Assembly: GCF_011492945.1 (NCBI RefSeq)
Contig: NZ_CP045119.1
Coordinates: forward strand, 1,860,001-1,924,000
Reading direction: 5' to 3'
Length of the DNA: 64,000 nucleotides
DNA from: Rubrobacter tropicus
GTDB lineage: Bacteria > Actinomycetota > Rubrobacteria > Rubrobacterales > Rubrobacteraceae
How positions within the stretch are numbered: position 1 is the stretch's first letter; each line of letters opens with the position of its first letter. Positions 40,175 through 49,434 of this stretch are shown here, piece after piece. Made by a program: the position numbers and the translations under genes. The notes under the pieces are model-generated. The model ran no database searches. It saw only the letters and a list, made by a program, of their open reading frames with translations, and was not told the DNA's origin.

Positions 40175-42907
40175 ATGTCTACGCAAATATTAGCCACCAA
40201 GCTCTATATCCCCCCACCTCAGCCCAGAGCCGTCCTCCGCCCCCGCCTCATCGAGCGTCTGAACGAGGGCCTTGACCGCAAACTGATCCTCGTCTGTGCC
40301 CCCGCCGGCTTCGGCAAGACCACGCTCATCAGCGAATGGCTCGCCGCTTGCGAGCGGCCGGCCGCCTGGCTGTCGCTGGACGAAGGAGATAGCGACCCCA
40401 CGCGCTTTCTGTCTTACCTCGTAGCCGCTTTGCAGACGATTGCGGCGGATATCGGGGAAGGGGTGCTGGGTGCGCTCCGATCCCCCCAGCCGCCGCCAAC
40501 CGAATCGATTCTGACGGCCCTGCTCAATGAGATCACCACCGTCGAGGGCGATCTCGTCCTAGGCCTCGACGACTACCATGCTATCGAAGCCAGAGCGGTC
40601 GACGACGCCATCGCCTTCCTGCTCGATCACCTGCCGCCACGGATGCACCTGGTAATCGCCACTCGGGAGGACCCACGTCTACCCCTGGCCCGCTTACGCG
40701 CCCGGGGCCAACTGGTTGAGGTGCGCGCCGCGGACCTGCGTTTTAACCCCTCCGAGGCCGCCGAGTTTCTCAAAGGGGTGATGGACCTGAACCTCTCAGA
40801 GGAAGATATCGCCGCGCTGGAAGACCGCACCGAAGGCTGGATCGCGGGCCTGCAATTAGCCGCGCTTTCGATGCGGGGGCGAGAGGATGTGCCCGGGTTC
40901 ATCAGGGCTTTCGCCGGAGATAACCGGTACATAGTGGACTACTTGGTAGAAGAGGTTCTGCAACGTCAGCCCGAACGTGTCCGGAGCTTCTTGCTCCAGA
41001 CCTCCATCCTCGAGAGGTTGAGTGGCCCGCTGTGCGATGCCGTCACCGACCAGGAGGAGGAAGGCAAGGCGATTTTGGAGGCCCTGGAACGAGGCAACCT
41101 GTTTGCCGTTCCGCTGGATGACAAGCGCCACTGGTTTCGCTACCACCACCTCTTTGCGGACGTTCTCCGCGCCCGCTTGATGGAGGAGCAGCCCGATAGG
41201 GCACCTACCCTGCACCAGCGCGCGAGCGAGTGGTACGAGCAGAACGGTCTGCGCGCCGATGCTATCCGCCACGCGCTGGCCGCCGAGGATTTCGAGCGGG
41301 CGGCGGGCCTCGTTGAGCTGGCAGCGCTTGAAATGCTCGGCAGTAGTCAGGAAACGTTGTATCGCTGGTTGATGGCGCTACCGGACGAGGTGGTCCGCGC
41401 CCGGCCCGTGCTCAGCGTCTACTACGCTTTTGCGCTCCTCGGTCGCGGCGGCTTCGAAGCCTTTGCCGCCCGCCTCCGGGATGCCGAAAGGTGGCTCGAC
41501 ACGTCAGCGGAGACGAGCGAGCGACGTGAAGCGCCTTCGGTCGGCATGGTCGTCGTGGACGAAGTGGCATTCAGGTCTCTGCCGGGAACGATCGCCGTCG
41601 CCCGTGCCTACCATGCCGGGGCGCTCGGCGACGTGTTCTGCGCCGCGGATCACGCTCGGCGGGCACTCGACCTCTTGCCCGATGATGATCATTTGTGGCG
41701 CGGAGCTGCCGCCTCGCTCCTGGGAATCGCGTACTGGACCAGCGGGGACCTGGAGGCAGCCCACCGGAGCTTTGCCGATGGCGTGTCTCATCAGCAGATG
41801 ACCGGCCACGTCCGTTTCCAGATTGCTGGCACATATATCCTTGCAGACATCAGGATAGCGCAAGGGCGTCTCCACGAGGCAATAAGAACGTATGAGCAGT
41901 CATTGCAGGTCGCGACGGAGCAGGGCGAGCCTGTATGGGGAACAGCAAACCTGTACGTGGGGTTGAGTGAGCTGCACCGTGAGCGTGGCGATCTGGAAGC
42001 CGCCAAACAACATCTCCTGAGAAGCAAGGAGCTGGACGAGCACGGCGGGTTACCGGAGACGCGCTATCGCTGGTACGTTGCTATGGCGCGAATCAAGGAG
42101 GCCCAAGGTGACCTTGACGCCGCGCTCGATCTGCTCGACGAGGCGGAGCGCCAGTATGTCGAAAGTCCCGACCCCGACGTGCGTCCCGTAGCGGCGCTGA
42201 AGACGCGGGTGTGGGTTGCGCAGGGTAGGCTGGCTGAAGCCCTGGGCTGGACGCGTGAGCAGGGCTTGTCCGCCCATGACGACCTCAGCTACCTGCGCGA
42301 GTTCGAGCACATCACCCTGGCAAGGGTGCTCTTGGCCCGATACGAGAGCGATCGGGAAGAACGCTACATTCACGAGGCAATGGGGCTCCTGGAGCGCCTC
42401 CTGAAAGCGGCGGAAGAAGGGGGGAGGATGGGTAGCGTGATCGAGATCCTGATGCTACAGGCACTCGCTCACGAGGCGCAGGGCAACATCCCCCCTGCCC
42501 TCGCGCCGCTGGAGCGCGCCCTGACGCTGGCCGAACCGGAGGGCTACGTCCGTATCTTTGTGGACGAAGGTAGACCGATGGCTCGTCTACTCTACAAAGC
42601 CCTTTCTCAAGGAGTTGAATCAGATTATATTCGTCGGTTGCTAGCAGCATTCCCTGTTGCGGAATCTGAGCAAACTACATCATCGCAGTTGAGAGGCCCC
42701 GAATCCGAATTAATTGAGCCGCTCAGCGCACGCGAACTTGAAGTACTACAACTCATCGCCCAGGGGCTCTCGAATCGCCAGATCAGCGAGAGGCTTTTCC
42801 TCACCTTGAGTACCATCAAAGGACACAATCGGATTATCTTCAGCAAACTTATGGTCCAAAGGCGCACCGAAGCTGTAGCCCGAGCCCGCGAGCTGGGCCT
42901 GTTGTAG
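40175..42907 (+). CDS. MalT-type LuxR-family ATP-binding transcriptional regulator
   Basis: 910 residues. 'ATKLYIPPPQPRAVLRPRLI' and Walker A 'CAPAGFGKTT' (about 41-50) with 'LVLGLDDYH' (Walker B, ~125) mark a STAND-type ATPase. A long TPR-like helical region follows (about 330-820: 'HQRASEWYEQNGLRADAIRHALAAEDFERAAGLVE', 'AQGRLHEAIRTYEQSLQVA'). The C-terminal LuxR HTH is at about 845-905 ('LSARELEVLQLIAQGLSNRQISERLFLTLSTIKGH'). Family members bind an inducer through the repeats, hydrolyse ATP and activate neighbouring genes. The effector is unknown. The gene leads a block of small membrane proteins and dehydrogenase pieces. Confidence 0.9.
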   Translation: MSTQILATKLYIPPPQPRAVLRPRLIERLNEGLDRKLILVCAPAGFGKTTLISEWLAACERPAAWLSLDEGDSDPTRFLSYLVAALQTIAADIGEGVLGALRSPQPPPTESILTALLNEITTVEGDLVLGLDDYHAIEARAVDDAIAFLLDHLPPRMHLVIATREDPRLPLARLRARGQLVEVRAADLRFNPSEAAEFLKGVMDLNLSEEDIAALEDRTEGWIAGLQLAALSMRGREDVPGFIRAFAGDNRYIVDYLVEEVLQRQPERVRSFLLQTSILERLSGPLCDAVTDQEEEGKAILEALERGNLFAVPLDDKRHWFRYHHLFADVLRARLMEEQPDRAPTLHQRASEWYEQNGLRADAIRHALAAEDFERAAGLVELAALEMLGSSQETLYRWLMALPDEVVRARPVLSVYYAFALLGRGGFEAFAARLRDAERWLDTSAETSERREAPSVGMVVVDEVAFRSLPGTIAVARAYHAGALGDVFCAADHARRALDLLPDDDHLWRGAAASLLGIAYWTSGDLEAAHRSFADGVSHQQMTGHVRFQIAGTYILADIRIAQGRLHEAIRTYEQSLQVATEQGEPVWGTANLYVGLSELHRERGDLEAAKQHLLRSKELDEHGGLPETRYRWYVAMARIKEAQGDLDAALDLLDEAERQYVESPDPDVRPVAALKTRVWVAQGRLAEALGWTREQGLSAHDDLSYLREFEHITLARVLLARYESDREERYIHEAMGLLERLLKAAEEGGRMGSVIEILMLQALAHEAQGNIPPALAPLERALTLAEPEGYVRIFVDEGRPMARLLYKALSQGVESDYIRRLLAAFPVAESEQTTSSQLRGPESELIEPLSARELEVLQLIAQGLSNRQISERLFLTLSTIKGHNRIIFSKLMVQRRTEAVARARELGLL

Positions 42908-43122
42908 CCTGAACGCCAGCTTGCCCGCAAGTTTGGCATTAAGAACGGCACCCGAGCGCACCGTAAAGTCAGAGCTTTAGCATTTCCTCAACTCAGTAGA
43001 TCAAAAACAATACCCCCAAACCGTACTTTAGTAGCTGTTCGTCAATACCGCGCTGCAGCTAGGCTCTTGTACATGAACGAGTGGCACAGACCTTTGTGAG
43101 AGTTCAGAAGAGGTACAGGAGC

Positions 43123-43458
43123 ATGTCGAACAAACTCGATCCGAATACGGACCCGGACCAACCGTTGGTTTACCGGATCCGGCTCCAGGGCCATCTGGGT
43201 CGTAATTGGACGCACTGGTTCGGGGACGTGACCATCACACTGGAAGAGGGCGGCGAGACGCTTTTGACCGGCCAGGTGGTAGATCAGGCTGCGTTACATG
43301 GGCTGCTAAGGAAGGTGCGCGACTTAGGCCTACCACTCATCTCAGTCACGCGCGCCCAAACCGACCAGATAGACGGACCAGATTTCAAACAGGCAATCGA
43401 GGCCACCACCTTAGAAGGGAAACAAGATGGGAGCAATCAAAAAGCTGAACTCGATTAG
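43123..43458 (+). CDS. Small protein found beside MalT-type regulators
   Basis: ATG at 43123 with GAAGAGG upstream; 111 residues. 'VYRIRLQGHLGRNWTHWFGDVTITLEEGGETLLTGQVVDQAALHGLLRKVRDLGLPLISVTR' is a compact alpha/beta unit that I associate with short conserved proteins next to LuxR-type ATPase regulators; function unknown. A second copy of its strand-turn-helix part survives as a fragment at 44914-44985. It overlaps the next gene's start by 32 bases. Confidence 0.7.
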   Translation: MSNKLDPNTDPDQPLVYRIRLQGHLGRNWTHWFGDVTITLEEGGETLLTGQVVDQAALHGLLRKVRDLGLPLISVTRAQTDQIDGPDFKQAIEATTLEGKQDGSNQKAELD

Positions 43459-43792
43459 GACGATCAGGTATACAGGGTGGGTCGCAGGGTTGCTGTACAT
43501 ATTCCTCGATCTGTACATTGTGTTCACTGTTGATCTGAACATTGTATTCACCGGTTTATTCGCTCCCTTGAGCATGTTGTATGTTCCTGAGGCATTGGTC
43601 GGCAGGGTTGAGGTTGTAGGCGGCATATGGATTCTGCTGGTAACTTGGGCAACTTTGCGGGCAGGAAGGCATCCCAGAGCACTGAACTACCTTGGCGTGG
43701 TGGTCGGCGTGGCGGGCGTCCTCACGGTTGTCCCGGCTCTCGAGGTTTTGGGGATTGGTTTTAGGCTGGGTGAGATCGTGTGGGTTGTATAG
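43427..43792 (+). CDS. Unknown four-helix membrane protein
   Basis: ATG at 43427 with AGAAGGGAAACAAG upstream; 121 residues. Hydrophobic segments around 15-32, 36-55, 64-80 and 88-110 ('YTGWVAGLLYIFLDLYIVFTV', 'VVGGIWILLVTWATLRAG', 'YLGVVVGVAGVLTVVPALEVLG'). No family recognised. It overlaps the preceding gene and is lower in GC than its neighbours, in keeping with transfer. Confidence 0.65.
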   Translation: MGAIKKLNSIRTIRYTGWVAGLLYIFLDLYIVFTVDLNIVFTGLFAPLSMLYVPEALVGRVEVVGGIWILLVTWATLRAGRHPRALNYLGVVVGVAGVLTVVPALEVLGIGFRLGEIVWVV

Positions 43793-43998
43793 CTGGGGAT
43801 CGTCTGGGTCCGCGGTAGCTGAAGCGCGGCGGCGCGAAAATTGCGCGCGTTCTTCGCAGGTAGGTTCGGAAAGTGAGTAGCAACCACGCAGGATCTTGCG
43901 CCAACGCGGGGTGAGTCATAGCGACAAGGAGGTGTCCATAGTTTTATCCAAGTTCGATTCAATGAACCTGATCAATACCGTTCGAGTAAAGGAGATAA

Positions 43999-44766
43999 AT
44001 GATGAACGATTTACGGAAAGTGGCGCAGGTGAGCACAGACACCAAGTCAGCGATTGGAGGAACTCGAATGAGCGAGGCAGCGACACCAGCAGTGGCCGCG
44101 GGGAACCGGGTGTCCACGACGCGAATCGTCGGCGGCGCCGGGGTCGCCTTAGCCGCGTCGGTGGTCGTTCAGAACGCGGTGTTTGTGGGCTCTGGAGCGC
44201 CTGCCTACGGCGATCCTCTTGGTGTGGTCCTTGCCTACCACGCCGAGAACTGGGGCGCCATGGCCGTCGCCGTGGGTCTGGAGGCCGTGAACCTGCCGCT
44301 GCTCCTGTTGTTCGTCACGGCGCTGTACGGGCTCGTGCAGCGCCGTGGCGGCGCAGGGGCGGACTGGTCGCGGCTCGCGGTGGCAGCCGGAGCGACGCTC
44401 TCGGCATTATTCGCCCTCGTCATTGCCACGCACATCGCGGTCGTGCTCGCCGCGGATGGCCTGGCCGAGCCGACCCCCGCCTTCAAGCTGATCTGGCAGC
44501 TCCATGCCGCGGCCTTCGCGCTCGCGCTGCCCGCGCTCGGGGCGACCTTCATCGGCGCGGCGTTGGCCACCCACGCCAGCGGTTTAACACGGCCGTGGCA
44601 GCGGCTGCTAGGCGTGGCGGGCGGCAGCTTGCTCATCTTGGCCGGGGCCGGAAACCTCGCCATCGCGGATGGCTCGCCACTGGTGTTCGTCGGGGTTCTG
44701 GGCTTCGCTACGTGGCTCGTCTGGCTCGTTGTCACCGGCCTACGGCTCATCCGTGGACAGGGCTGA
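43999..44766 (+). CDS. Unknown membrane protein, about seven helices
   Basis: ATG at 43999 follows AAAGGAGATAA; a second ATG at 44068 follows GGAGGAACTCGA and may be the main start (232 residues). Hydrophobic segments: 'VGGAGVALAASVVVQNAVF', 'AMAVAVGLEAVNLPLLLLFVTALYG', 'AVAAGATLSALFALVIATHIAVVL', 'AAAFALALPALGATFIGAAL', 'LLGVAGGSLLILAGAGNLAI', 'PLVFVGVLGFATWLVWLVVTGL'. Similar to DUF4386-like small membrane proteins in layout. Role unknown; it lies in the LuxR-linked block. Confidence 0.65.
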   Translation: MMNDLRKVAQVSTDTKSAIGGTRMSEAATPAVAAGNRVSTTRIVGGAGVALAASVVVQNAVFVGSGAPAYGDPLGVVLAYHAENWGAMAVAVGLEAVNLPLLLLFVTALYGLVQRRGGAGADWSRLAVAAGATLSALFALVIATHIAVVLAADGLAEPTPAFKLIWQLHAAAFALALPALGATFIGAALATHASGLTRPWQRLLGVAGGSLLILAGAGNLAIADGSPLVFVGVLGFATWLVWLVVTGLRLIRGQG

Positions 44767-44913
44767 AGTCGCTCTATGGTGGCGCTCGTTGAAGCGAAAG
44801 AAAGGAGGTTGCAATGGGAGCTGGAGTAAAGGCAGCCGAGCATGCCCCGTAGCCCGTAGAACTTGAGACGGTGGTCCTCCCGCCTCATCCGCTCTCGCTG
44901 AGAGCGAGCGGGG

Positions 44914-44985
44914 TTTACCGTCACGCTGGATGATCATGGCGACACGCTTCTATCCGGCCCAGTCGTCGATCAGGCCGCGCTGCAT
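44914..44985 (+). pseudogene. Fragment of a second copy of the LuxR-associated small protein
   Basis: The frame reads 'FTVTLDDHGDTLLSGPVVDQAALH', almost the same as 'VTITLEEGGETLLTGQVVDQAALHG' in the gene at 43123-43458. Just upstream (about 44814) a strong AAAGGAGG ribosome site precedes a 12-codon open frame that stops at once, another sign of rearrangement. Confidence 0.65.
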
Positions 44986-45034
44986 GCAGGACCCTTCACG
45001 ACACTTTCCTACATTATTCAAGACAAGGACTAAA

Positions 45035-45535
45035 ATGAGAACCCAGACAGCAGAACTCACCGCGCTAGATGACCGGCAGGTCCCGGTCCAGGCGAAGCTC
45101 GCAGCGGCATGGACCAGCTTCATGTTCCTCTACCTCTACGTCGACTACCTCGGCCTGTACAAGCCCGGCGTCGTCGACGACATCCTGGCCGGCGTCGTCC
45201 ATGAGTTCGAAATCGGCCCAACCTTTGTCTCCATTGCGCTCACGGCCTTAGCCATCCCGAGCCTCATGATCCTGCTCTCCACGACACTGCCCGCCCGTGT
45301 CAACCGCACCATCAACCTCGTCGTAGCAACGCTCTACATCCCCTTCTCGATGTACAACGTGGCAGGGGAGTCCTGGACCTACTTCTACTTCTACGGCCTC
45401 TCCATCGGACTCGAGGTGCTGCTCCTGGCCTTCATCCTGCGCTCCGCCTGGACCTGGCCACGCCGCACCGCATCGCCGACGACCATGGCGACCAGCCCGG
45501 ACCGCGAAGCCGTTCGCGCCCAGCAGCAAGCGTGA
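45035..45535 (+). CDS. DUF6326-like membrane protein
   Basis: ATG at 45035 with AAGGACT upstream; 166 residues. The longer open frame starts inside the preceding fragment and is not used. 'VQAKLAAAWTSFMFLYLYVDYLGLYKPGVVDDILAG' and 'SIALTALAIPSLMILLSTTLPARVNRTINLVVATLYIPFSMY' match the DUF6326 family pattern. Four membrane helices; function unknown. A 34-codon ORF overlaps its stop. Confidence 0.75.
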   Translation: MRTQTAELTALDDRQVPVQAKLAAAWTSFMFLYLYVDYLGLYKPGVVDDILAGVVHEFEIGPTFVSIALTALAIPSLMILLSTTLPARVNRTINLVVATLYIPFSMYNVAGESWTYFYFYGLSIGLEVLLLAFILRSAWTWPRRTASPTTMATSPDREAVRAQQQA

Positions 45536-45636
45536 ACCCAAGAGCAGTCCCCGTCCTGTTCGGAGCCATCTGCCTCGGTGCCGCGATGTGGGCCTCCTGG
45601 CGGTGGGACACCAACTACCACTGGGACGTCGCGTAG
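45532..45636 (+). CDS. Possible 34-residue membrane peptide
   Basis: GTG at 45532 overlaps the preceding TGA (GTGA). 'MNPRAVPVLFGAICLGAAMW' then 'ASWRWDTNYHWDVA': one membrane helix with an aromatic tail. The stop codon lies inside the hairpin at 45633-45656, as expected for the last gene of a transcript. Short, so moderate doubt. Confidence 0.35.
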   Translation: MNPRAVPVLFGAICLGAAMWASWRWDTNYHWDVA

Positions 45637-45656
45637 GGGCCTTCCAAGGCCCCTAC
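45633..45656 (+). terminator. 24-bp palindromic hairpin
   Basis: GTAGGGGCCTT and AAGGCCCCTAC flank a 2-base centre, at the end of the DUF6326 unit. Likely terminator, though no T-run follows. Confidence 0.5.
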
Positions 45657-45748
45657 CGGCAGGTCAGGTCATCGGATGCGCACACAGGCCCACCGCATCG
45701 TCGACACCGACCCCAAGCGCGGCAACGTCGTCGTCCGCCTCACCGACC

Positions 45749-46666
45749 CGCCACGACGGGCACGCCGAGCCGCTGGTGCGTGTGCATGCGGCCGGTGTGG
45801 ACCGGGGCGTGTGGCACCTGATGACCGGTCTGCCCTACCTCACTCGACTGGCGTTCGGGTTCCGTGCGCCCAAGACCCCCGTCCCCGGCATGGACCTCGC
45901 CGGGGTCGTGGAGGCGGTCGGCAAGGATGTGAGCAGGTTCCGGCCCGGCGACGAGGTTTTCGGCGTCGGAAAGGGCACCTTCGGCGAGTACGCGCTCGCT
46001 CGGGAGGACAAGCTGGCGCCAAAGCCGGCGAACCTCACCTTCGAGCAGGCGGCAGTGGTCGCCATCTTCGGCTTGACCGCCTTGCAAGGGCTGCGCGACC
46101 ACGGACGAATCGAGCCGGGGCAGGAGGTACTCATCGTCGGCGCGTCGGGCGGTGTGGGTACCTTCGCCGTGCAGATCGCCAAAGCGTTCGGGGGGCGCGT
46201 AACCGGCGTGTGCGGCGCAGCGAAGGTGGAGATGGTCCGATCCATCGGCGCGTATCACGTAATTGACTACACGCGCGAGGACTTCGCCGAGGGCGATCCA
46301 CGCTACGATCTTATCCTCGACATCGGTGGGAGCTCGTCGCTCTCTCGCCTCCGGCGCGCCCTCGCCCCGAAGGGAACCCTTGTAATCGTCGGAGGCGAAG
46401 GGGGAGGACGGTGGCTCGGGGGCTCCGACCGCCAGCTTCGGGCGATGATGCTGTCCCCGTTCGTGGGCCAGAAGCTCCTCGCGTTCGTCTCGCCGGAGAA
46501 CCACGAGGATATGATGGCCCTCAAGGAACTCATTGAATCCGGCAAGCTCGCACCGGTCATCGACAGGACGTACCCGCTGAGCGAGACCCCTGAGACGATT
46601 CGATACCTCGAAAGCGGACACGCTCGAGGAAAGGTCGTCATCACCGTGCCCGGGCAGGGAGCGTGA
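45749..46666 (+). pseudogene. Zinc-type alcohol dehydrogenase / quinone oxidoreductase lacking its N-terminus
   Basis: Clear homology begins at 45749 ('HAEPLVRVHAAGVDRGVWHL') and continues through 'PVPGMDLAGVVEAVGKDVSRFRPGDEVFGVG', 'EVLIVGASGGVGTFAVQIAKAFGG' (NAD(P) loop) to 'GHARGKVVITV'. The usual first ~30 residues, with the start and first GroES-fold strands, are missing. The frame instead runs upstream into unrelated low-quality sequence (to 45578), and an overlapping frame from 45676 gives an unrelated 'MRTQAHRIVDTDPKRGNVVV'. GTG 45776 is the only plausible start, so the product is probably inactive. A second, shorter remnant of the same family lies at 39879. Confidence 0.7.
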
Positions 46667-47062
46667 TGAGCGCGTACGCGACCCTGCCGATCGAGAGACG
46701 GTTCGGCGATGTCCGGAGAACCGGTCGCGGTGTTCCAGCGGCGGAGGGGAGGTGGTCGATTGGCTGGAGCGTGACGCTGCACGAGCGTGGGCGAAGCCAC
46801 CGCGTCGGTTGGTAGTCGCCCGTCGTTGCTCCCGTCAAGGAAAGGAAGTCAGATGAATCCTCTTATCTTTATTTACCCGATTGCGTGGAAGGGGCCTTCC
46901 CCGAAGTTCGGATTCAGTGCCTTGCACAGGTAAGAACGAAATCGGGCCGGAAAGCCGGTCGCGTGAGCCCAAGTGGGAGATGGGCAACCACAAGATGTTG
47001 CGGCGGTGGATAGACATGCACTGAACCGGATGGCGGTGGGGCAGACCGACTCACAAATCCTG
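46667..47062. other. Non-coding stretch between dehydrogenase remnant and MITE
   Basis: 396 bases. Only short, poorly coded frames; no ribosome site, repeat or recognisable fragment that I can support. Confidence 0.4.
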
Positions 47063-47224
47063 GGCTCTGTCGCTCTTTTGGTGATCCACGAAAATCGGGC
47101 CCCGAGCCTGCCCCTTGAAAGCGTTCAGAAGACCGTCAAGCGGTAGCAACAGGTTTCTAGCGTGTTGCGAAGGGGCTCCCGCCCGGCCGTGTCGGGCAGC
47201 TTTCACCAAGAGCGCGACAGAGCC
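47063..47224. mobile_element. 162-bp MITE or internally deleted IS with exact 8-bp target duplication
   Basis: The ends are 22-bp terminal inverted repeats starting GGCTCTGTCGC, with two mismatches (left 47063-47084, right 47203-47224). AAATCCTG lies directly outside both ends (47055-47062 and 47225-47232). An 8-bp duplication with GG-initial ends fits ISL3-like or related transposases acting in trans. No transposase ORF fits inside; the short minus-strand frame across it may be the deleted element's remains. Confidence 0.85.
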
Positions 47225-47337
47225 AAATCCTGCGGCGTATCGCTGTCGCAAGGATGACGGGAAACGTGCCGGCGAGCGGCTGCTAGGTGGCGTCCGTGTG
47301 GGCGAAGAGGACCTGCCAAGTGTAGGCTGTCGCGGGT

Positions 47338-48609
47338 ATGGGTGAACTGCTCGCCACGTTCCGCAACCGGGACTTCGCCTTGCTGTGGTCCGGGGGCCTG
47401 ATCTCCATGACGGGCGACTGGATGCTCCTGGTGGCCCTGCCCATCTACGTCTACCGGGCCACGGGCTCGGCGCTCGCGACCGGCGCCATGTTCGCCGCCG
47501 GGCTCCTGCCGAACGTGCTCCTCGGGTCTGTGGCTGGGGTGTTCGTGGATCGCTGGGACCGCAAAAAGACGATGGTCGCCGCCAACGCGCTCATGGCCCT
47601 TTCGATTCTGCCCCTCCTCCTCGTGCCCTCCACGGGGTGGCTGTGGCTTGTCTACGCGGTCGCCTTCGCCCAGTCCTGCTTCGGCGCCTTCAACGAGCCC
47701 GCCGAGAACTCGCTGCTGCCCCTCCTCGTGGAGGAGGGGCGCCTGGTGACCGCGAATTCCCTGAACGTCACGAACAACAACCTCGCCCGCCTCGTGGGCC
47801 CCGCCCTGGCGGGCCTGGTGGTTGGCCGGTTCGGACTCGCGGGCGTGGTGGTCGCCGACGTCGCCTCCTACCTCGCCGCCGCCGCGCTCGTCTCCCTGAT
47901 CTCCGCCCCGGCCTCGCCGGACCGGGTCGGAGAAGCCACGCCGCCGAAACCTTCCGGCGGCGTGGCGGCGCCCTTTCTGGCCGTCTGGCGCGAGTGGGCG
48001 GAGGGGCTGCGCCTGATGGCCACCGGGCGGGTGGTCCTGACCGTATTGTTGGTGGGGGCGGTCACCGGCCTCGGGGAGGGGGTCTTCGCCGCGCTGTTCC
48101 CGCCGTTCGTGGGGGTGGCGCTGGGCGGCGGCGCGCTGGAGCTGGGGTGGCTGATGAGCGCCCAGGCGGTGGGCGGGCTGCTCGGCGGCGTCGCGGTCGG
48201 CTCCCTGGCCGGGAGGCTCCCGCCGCGGCTGCTGCTGGGGCTGGGCGCCCTGCTGCTCGGCCTGGGCGACCTAGCCATCTTCCTCTACCCGTCGTTCGTC
48301 GGGGGCATCGCCCCCGGGCTGGCTCTGTTCGTGCTGGTGGGCGTCCCGGCTACGGCCGCGTTCGCGGGGCTGCAAACCCTCCTGCAGACCTCCACCGAGG
48401 ACCGCTACCGGGGCCGCGCCTTCGGCGCGCTCGCGACCACCCAGGCGCTCCTCATGCTGGCGGGGACGCTGCTCGGCGGCGCGCTTGGGGACGCGGTGGG
48501 CATCGTCCCGGTGCTCGTGGTGCAGGGGGTCGCCTATGTCGCCACCGGGACCCTCGTGCTCGTCTTGCTCCCGCGCGACGGAAAGCGTCCGGCCCGAGGA
48601 GGCGTCTGA
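47338..48609 (+). CDS. MFS transporter (MFS_3 / Enterobactin exporter-like)
   Basis: 423 residues, ATG at 47338. About twelve helices. 'FRNRDFALLWSGGLISMTGDWMLLVALPIYVY' is the typical MFS_3 start. The cytoplasmic loop motif 'GVFVDRWDRKKTMV', 'FNEPAENSLLPLLV' and 'TANSLNVTNNNLARLVGPALAGLVV' follow. Members export siderophores, macrolides or other small molecules by proton antiport; the substrate is unknown. A GC-rich hairpin lies about 65 bases after the stop. Confidence 0.9.
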   Translation: MGELLATFRNRDFALLWSGGLISMTGDWMLLVALPIYVYRATGSALATGAMFAAGLLPNVLLGSVAGVFVDRWDRKKTMVAANALMALSILPLLLVPSTGWLWLVYAVAFAQSCFGAFNEPAENSLLPLLVEEGRLVTANSLNVTNNNLARLVGPALAGLVVGRFGLAGVVVADVASYLAAAALVSLISAPASPDRVGEATPPKPSGGVAAPFLAVWREWAEGLRLMATGRVVLTVLLVGAVTGLGEGVFAALFPPFVGVALGGGALELGWLMSAQAVGGLLGGVAVGSLAGRLPPRLLLGLGALLLGLGDLAIFLYPSFVGGIAPGLALFVLVGVPATAAFAGLQTLLQTSTEDRYRGRAFGALATTQALLMLAGTLLGGALGDAVGIVPVLVVQGVAYVATGTLVLVLLPRDGKRPARGGV

Positions 48610-48673
48610 TCCCGCCGCCTCCGTGCCCCTAGTCCCTCTCGGGCTCGTACCGTCCTCCGCGAAACCGCAAAGC

Positions 48674-48699
48674 CCCCTCGCCGCCGCGGCGGCAAGGGG
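48674..48699 (+). terminator. Hairpin after the MFS gene
   Basis: CCCCTCGCCGCC and GGCGGCAAGGGG pair with one mismatch around a 2-base centre. Probable terminator of the transporter gene. Confidence 0.55.
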
Positions 48700-49434
48700 C
48701 CGCGGGGTTGATGGGTCGGTCCGTGCCCCTGTCAGAAAACGGGCACGAATTCGGCGCCGCGGAATCCGGCCGCGCGGGCGGCATCCGCTTCCCGAAAAGC
48801 GGTGTCAGAAAACGGTCGTCTATTGACATGGGCTTCGGTAGCCTCTAATGATGCCCGTGACAATCGGTAAGGGGCGGTCCAGACTAGACCATAAGCCCCG
48901 TTACGCCCGCTTGCCGTGAGGGTGGCAGAAGGTCGACGTGTGGCAGGGGCAAAAGTCGGTTGAGGGACGGTACTCGGGTCCGTGTCGTGTGCCGCAAACC
49001 GGCGAGTCCGAGCAGCCGTCAACTTCGCGCCGAGGGTTTTCGGGAAAAGGGCCCAACCTGGCGAAGGCCGAAAGTTTGGCCAGGTCGTGTGAGTGCTTTT
49101 TGTGTTCCGAGGTCGGCCGTCACGGGGCAAGCGCCCCCCAGCACCACCGAGACCATGTGCCGTTCTCGGCCGAAAGTTCGCGAAGGGCCGGCCTCGGGGT
49201 AGGAAACACGAAACCCTTCCGGTTCGAGCGCACGCGCCGGCAGAGCCCGGCGCTGGGCCACAAAACACCCGCACGGGTCGCCGCCGGCCCGCGCGGCGTC
49301 ATCACCCGACCCGGAGCATTCGCCGACGCGCCGCGGCGGGATGGGCGTCGGTGGATCCCCGACGGTGCACGGGGCGCGGTTCCGGATGTGCACATAGAAC
49401 GCCCCGACCGGTGTTCCGCTTGGGTCGGCGACGA
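48700..49434. other. Long non-coding stretch
   Basis: About 735 bases between the MFS hairpin and the tetR stop. TGTCAGAAAACGG occurs twice (48730 and 48803). Otherwise I see only long low-quality frames on both strands, with no ribosome site or domain. Confidence 0.4.

Noticed and set aside
46667-46840. Group II intron-like sequence
   Set aside because: Some GC-rich helices but no domain V signature and no reverse transcriptase ORF.
48730-48815. Direct repeat TGTCAGAAAACGG (two copies, 73 bases apart) as IS ends or att sites
   Set aside because: Same orientation, no terminal inverted repeats, no transposase and no duplicated target.
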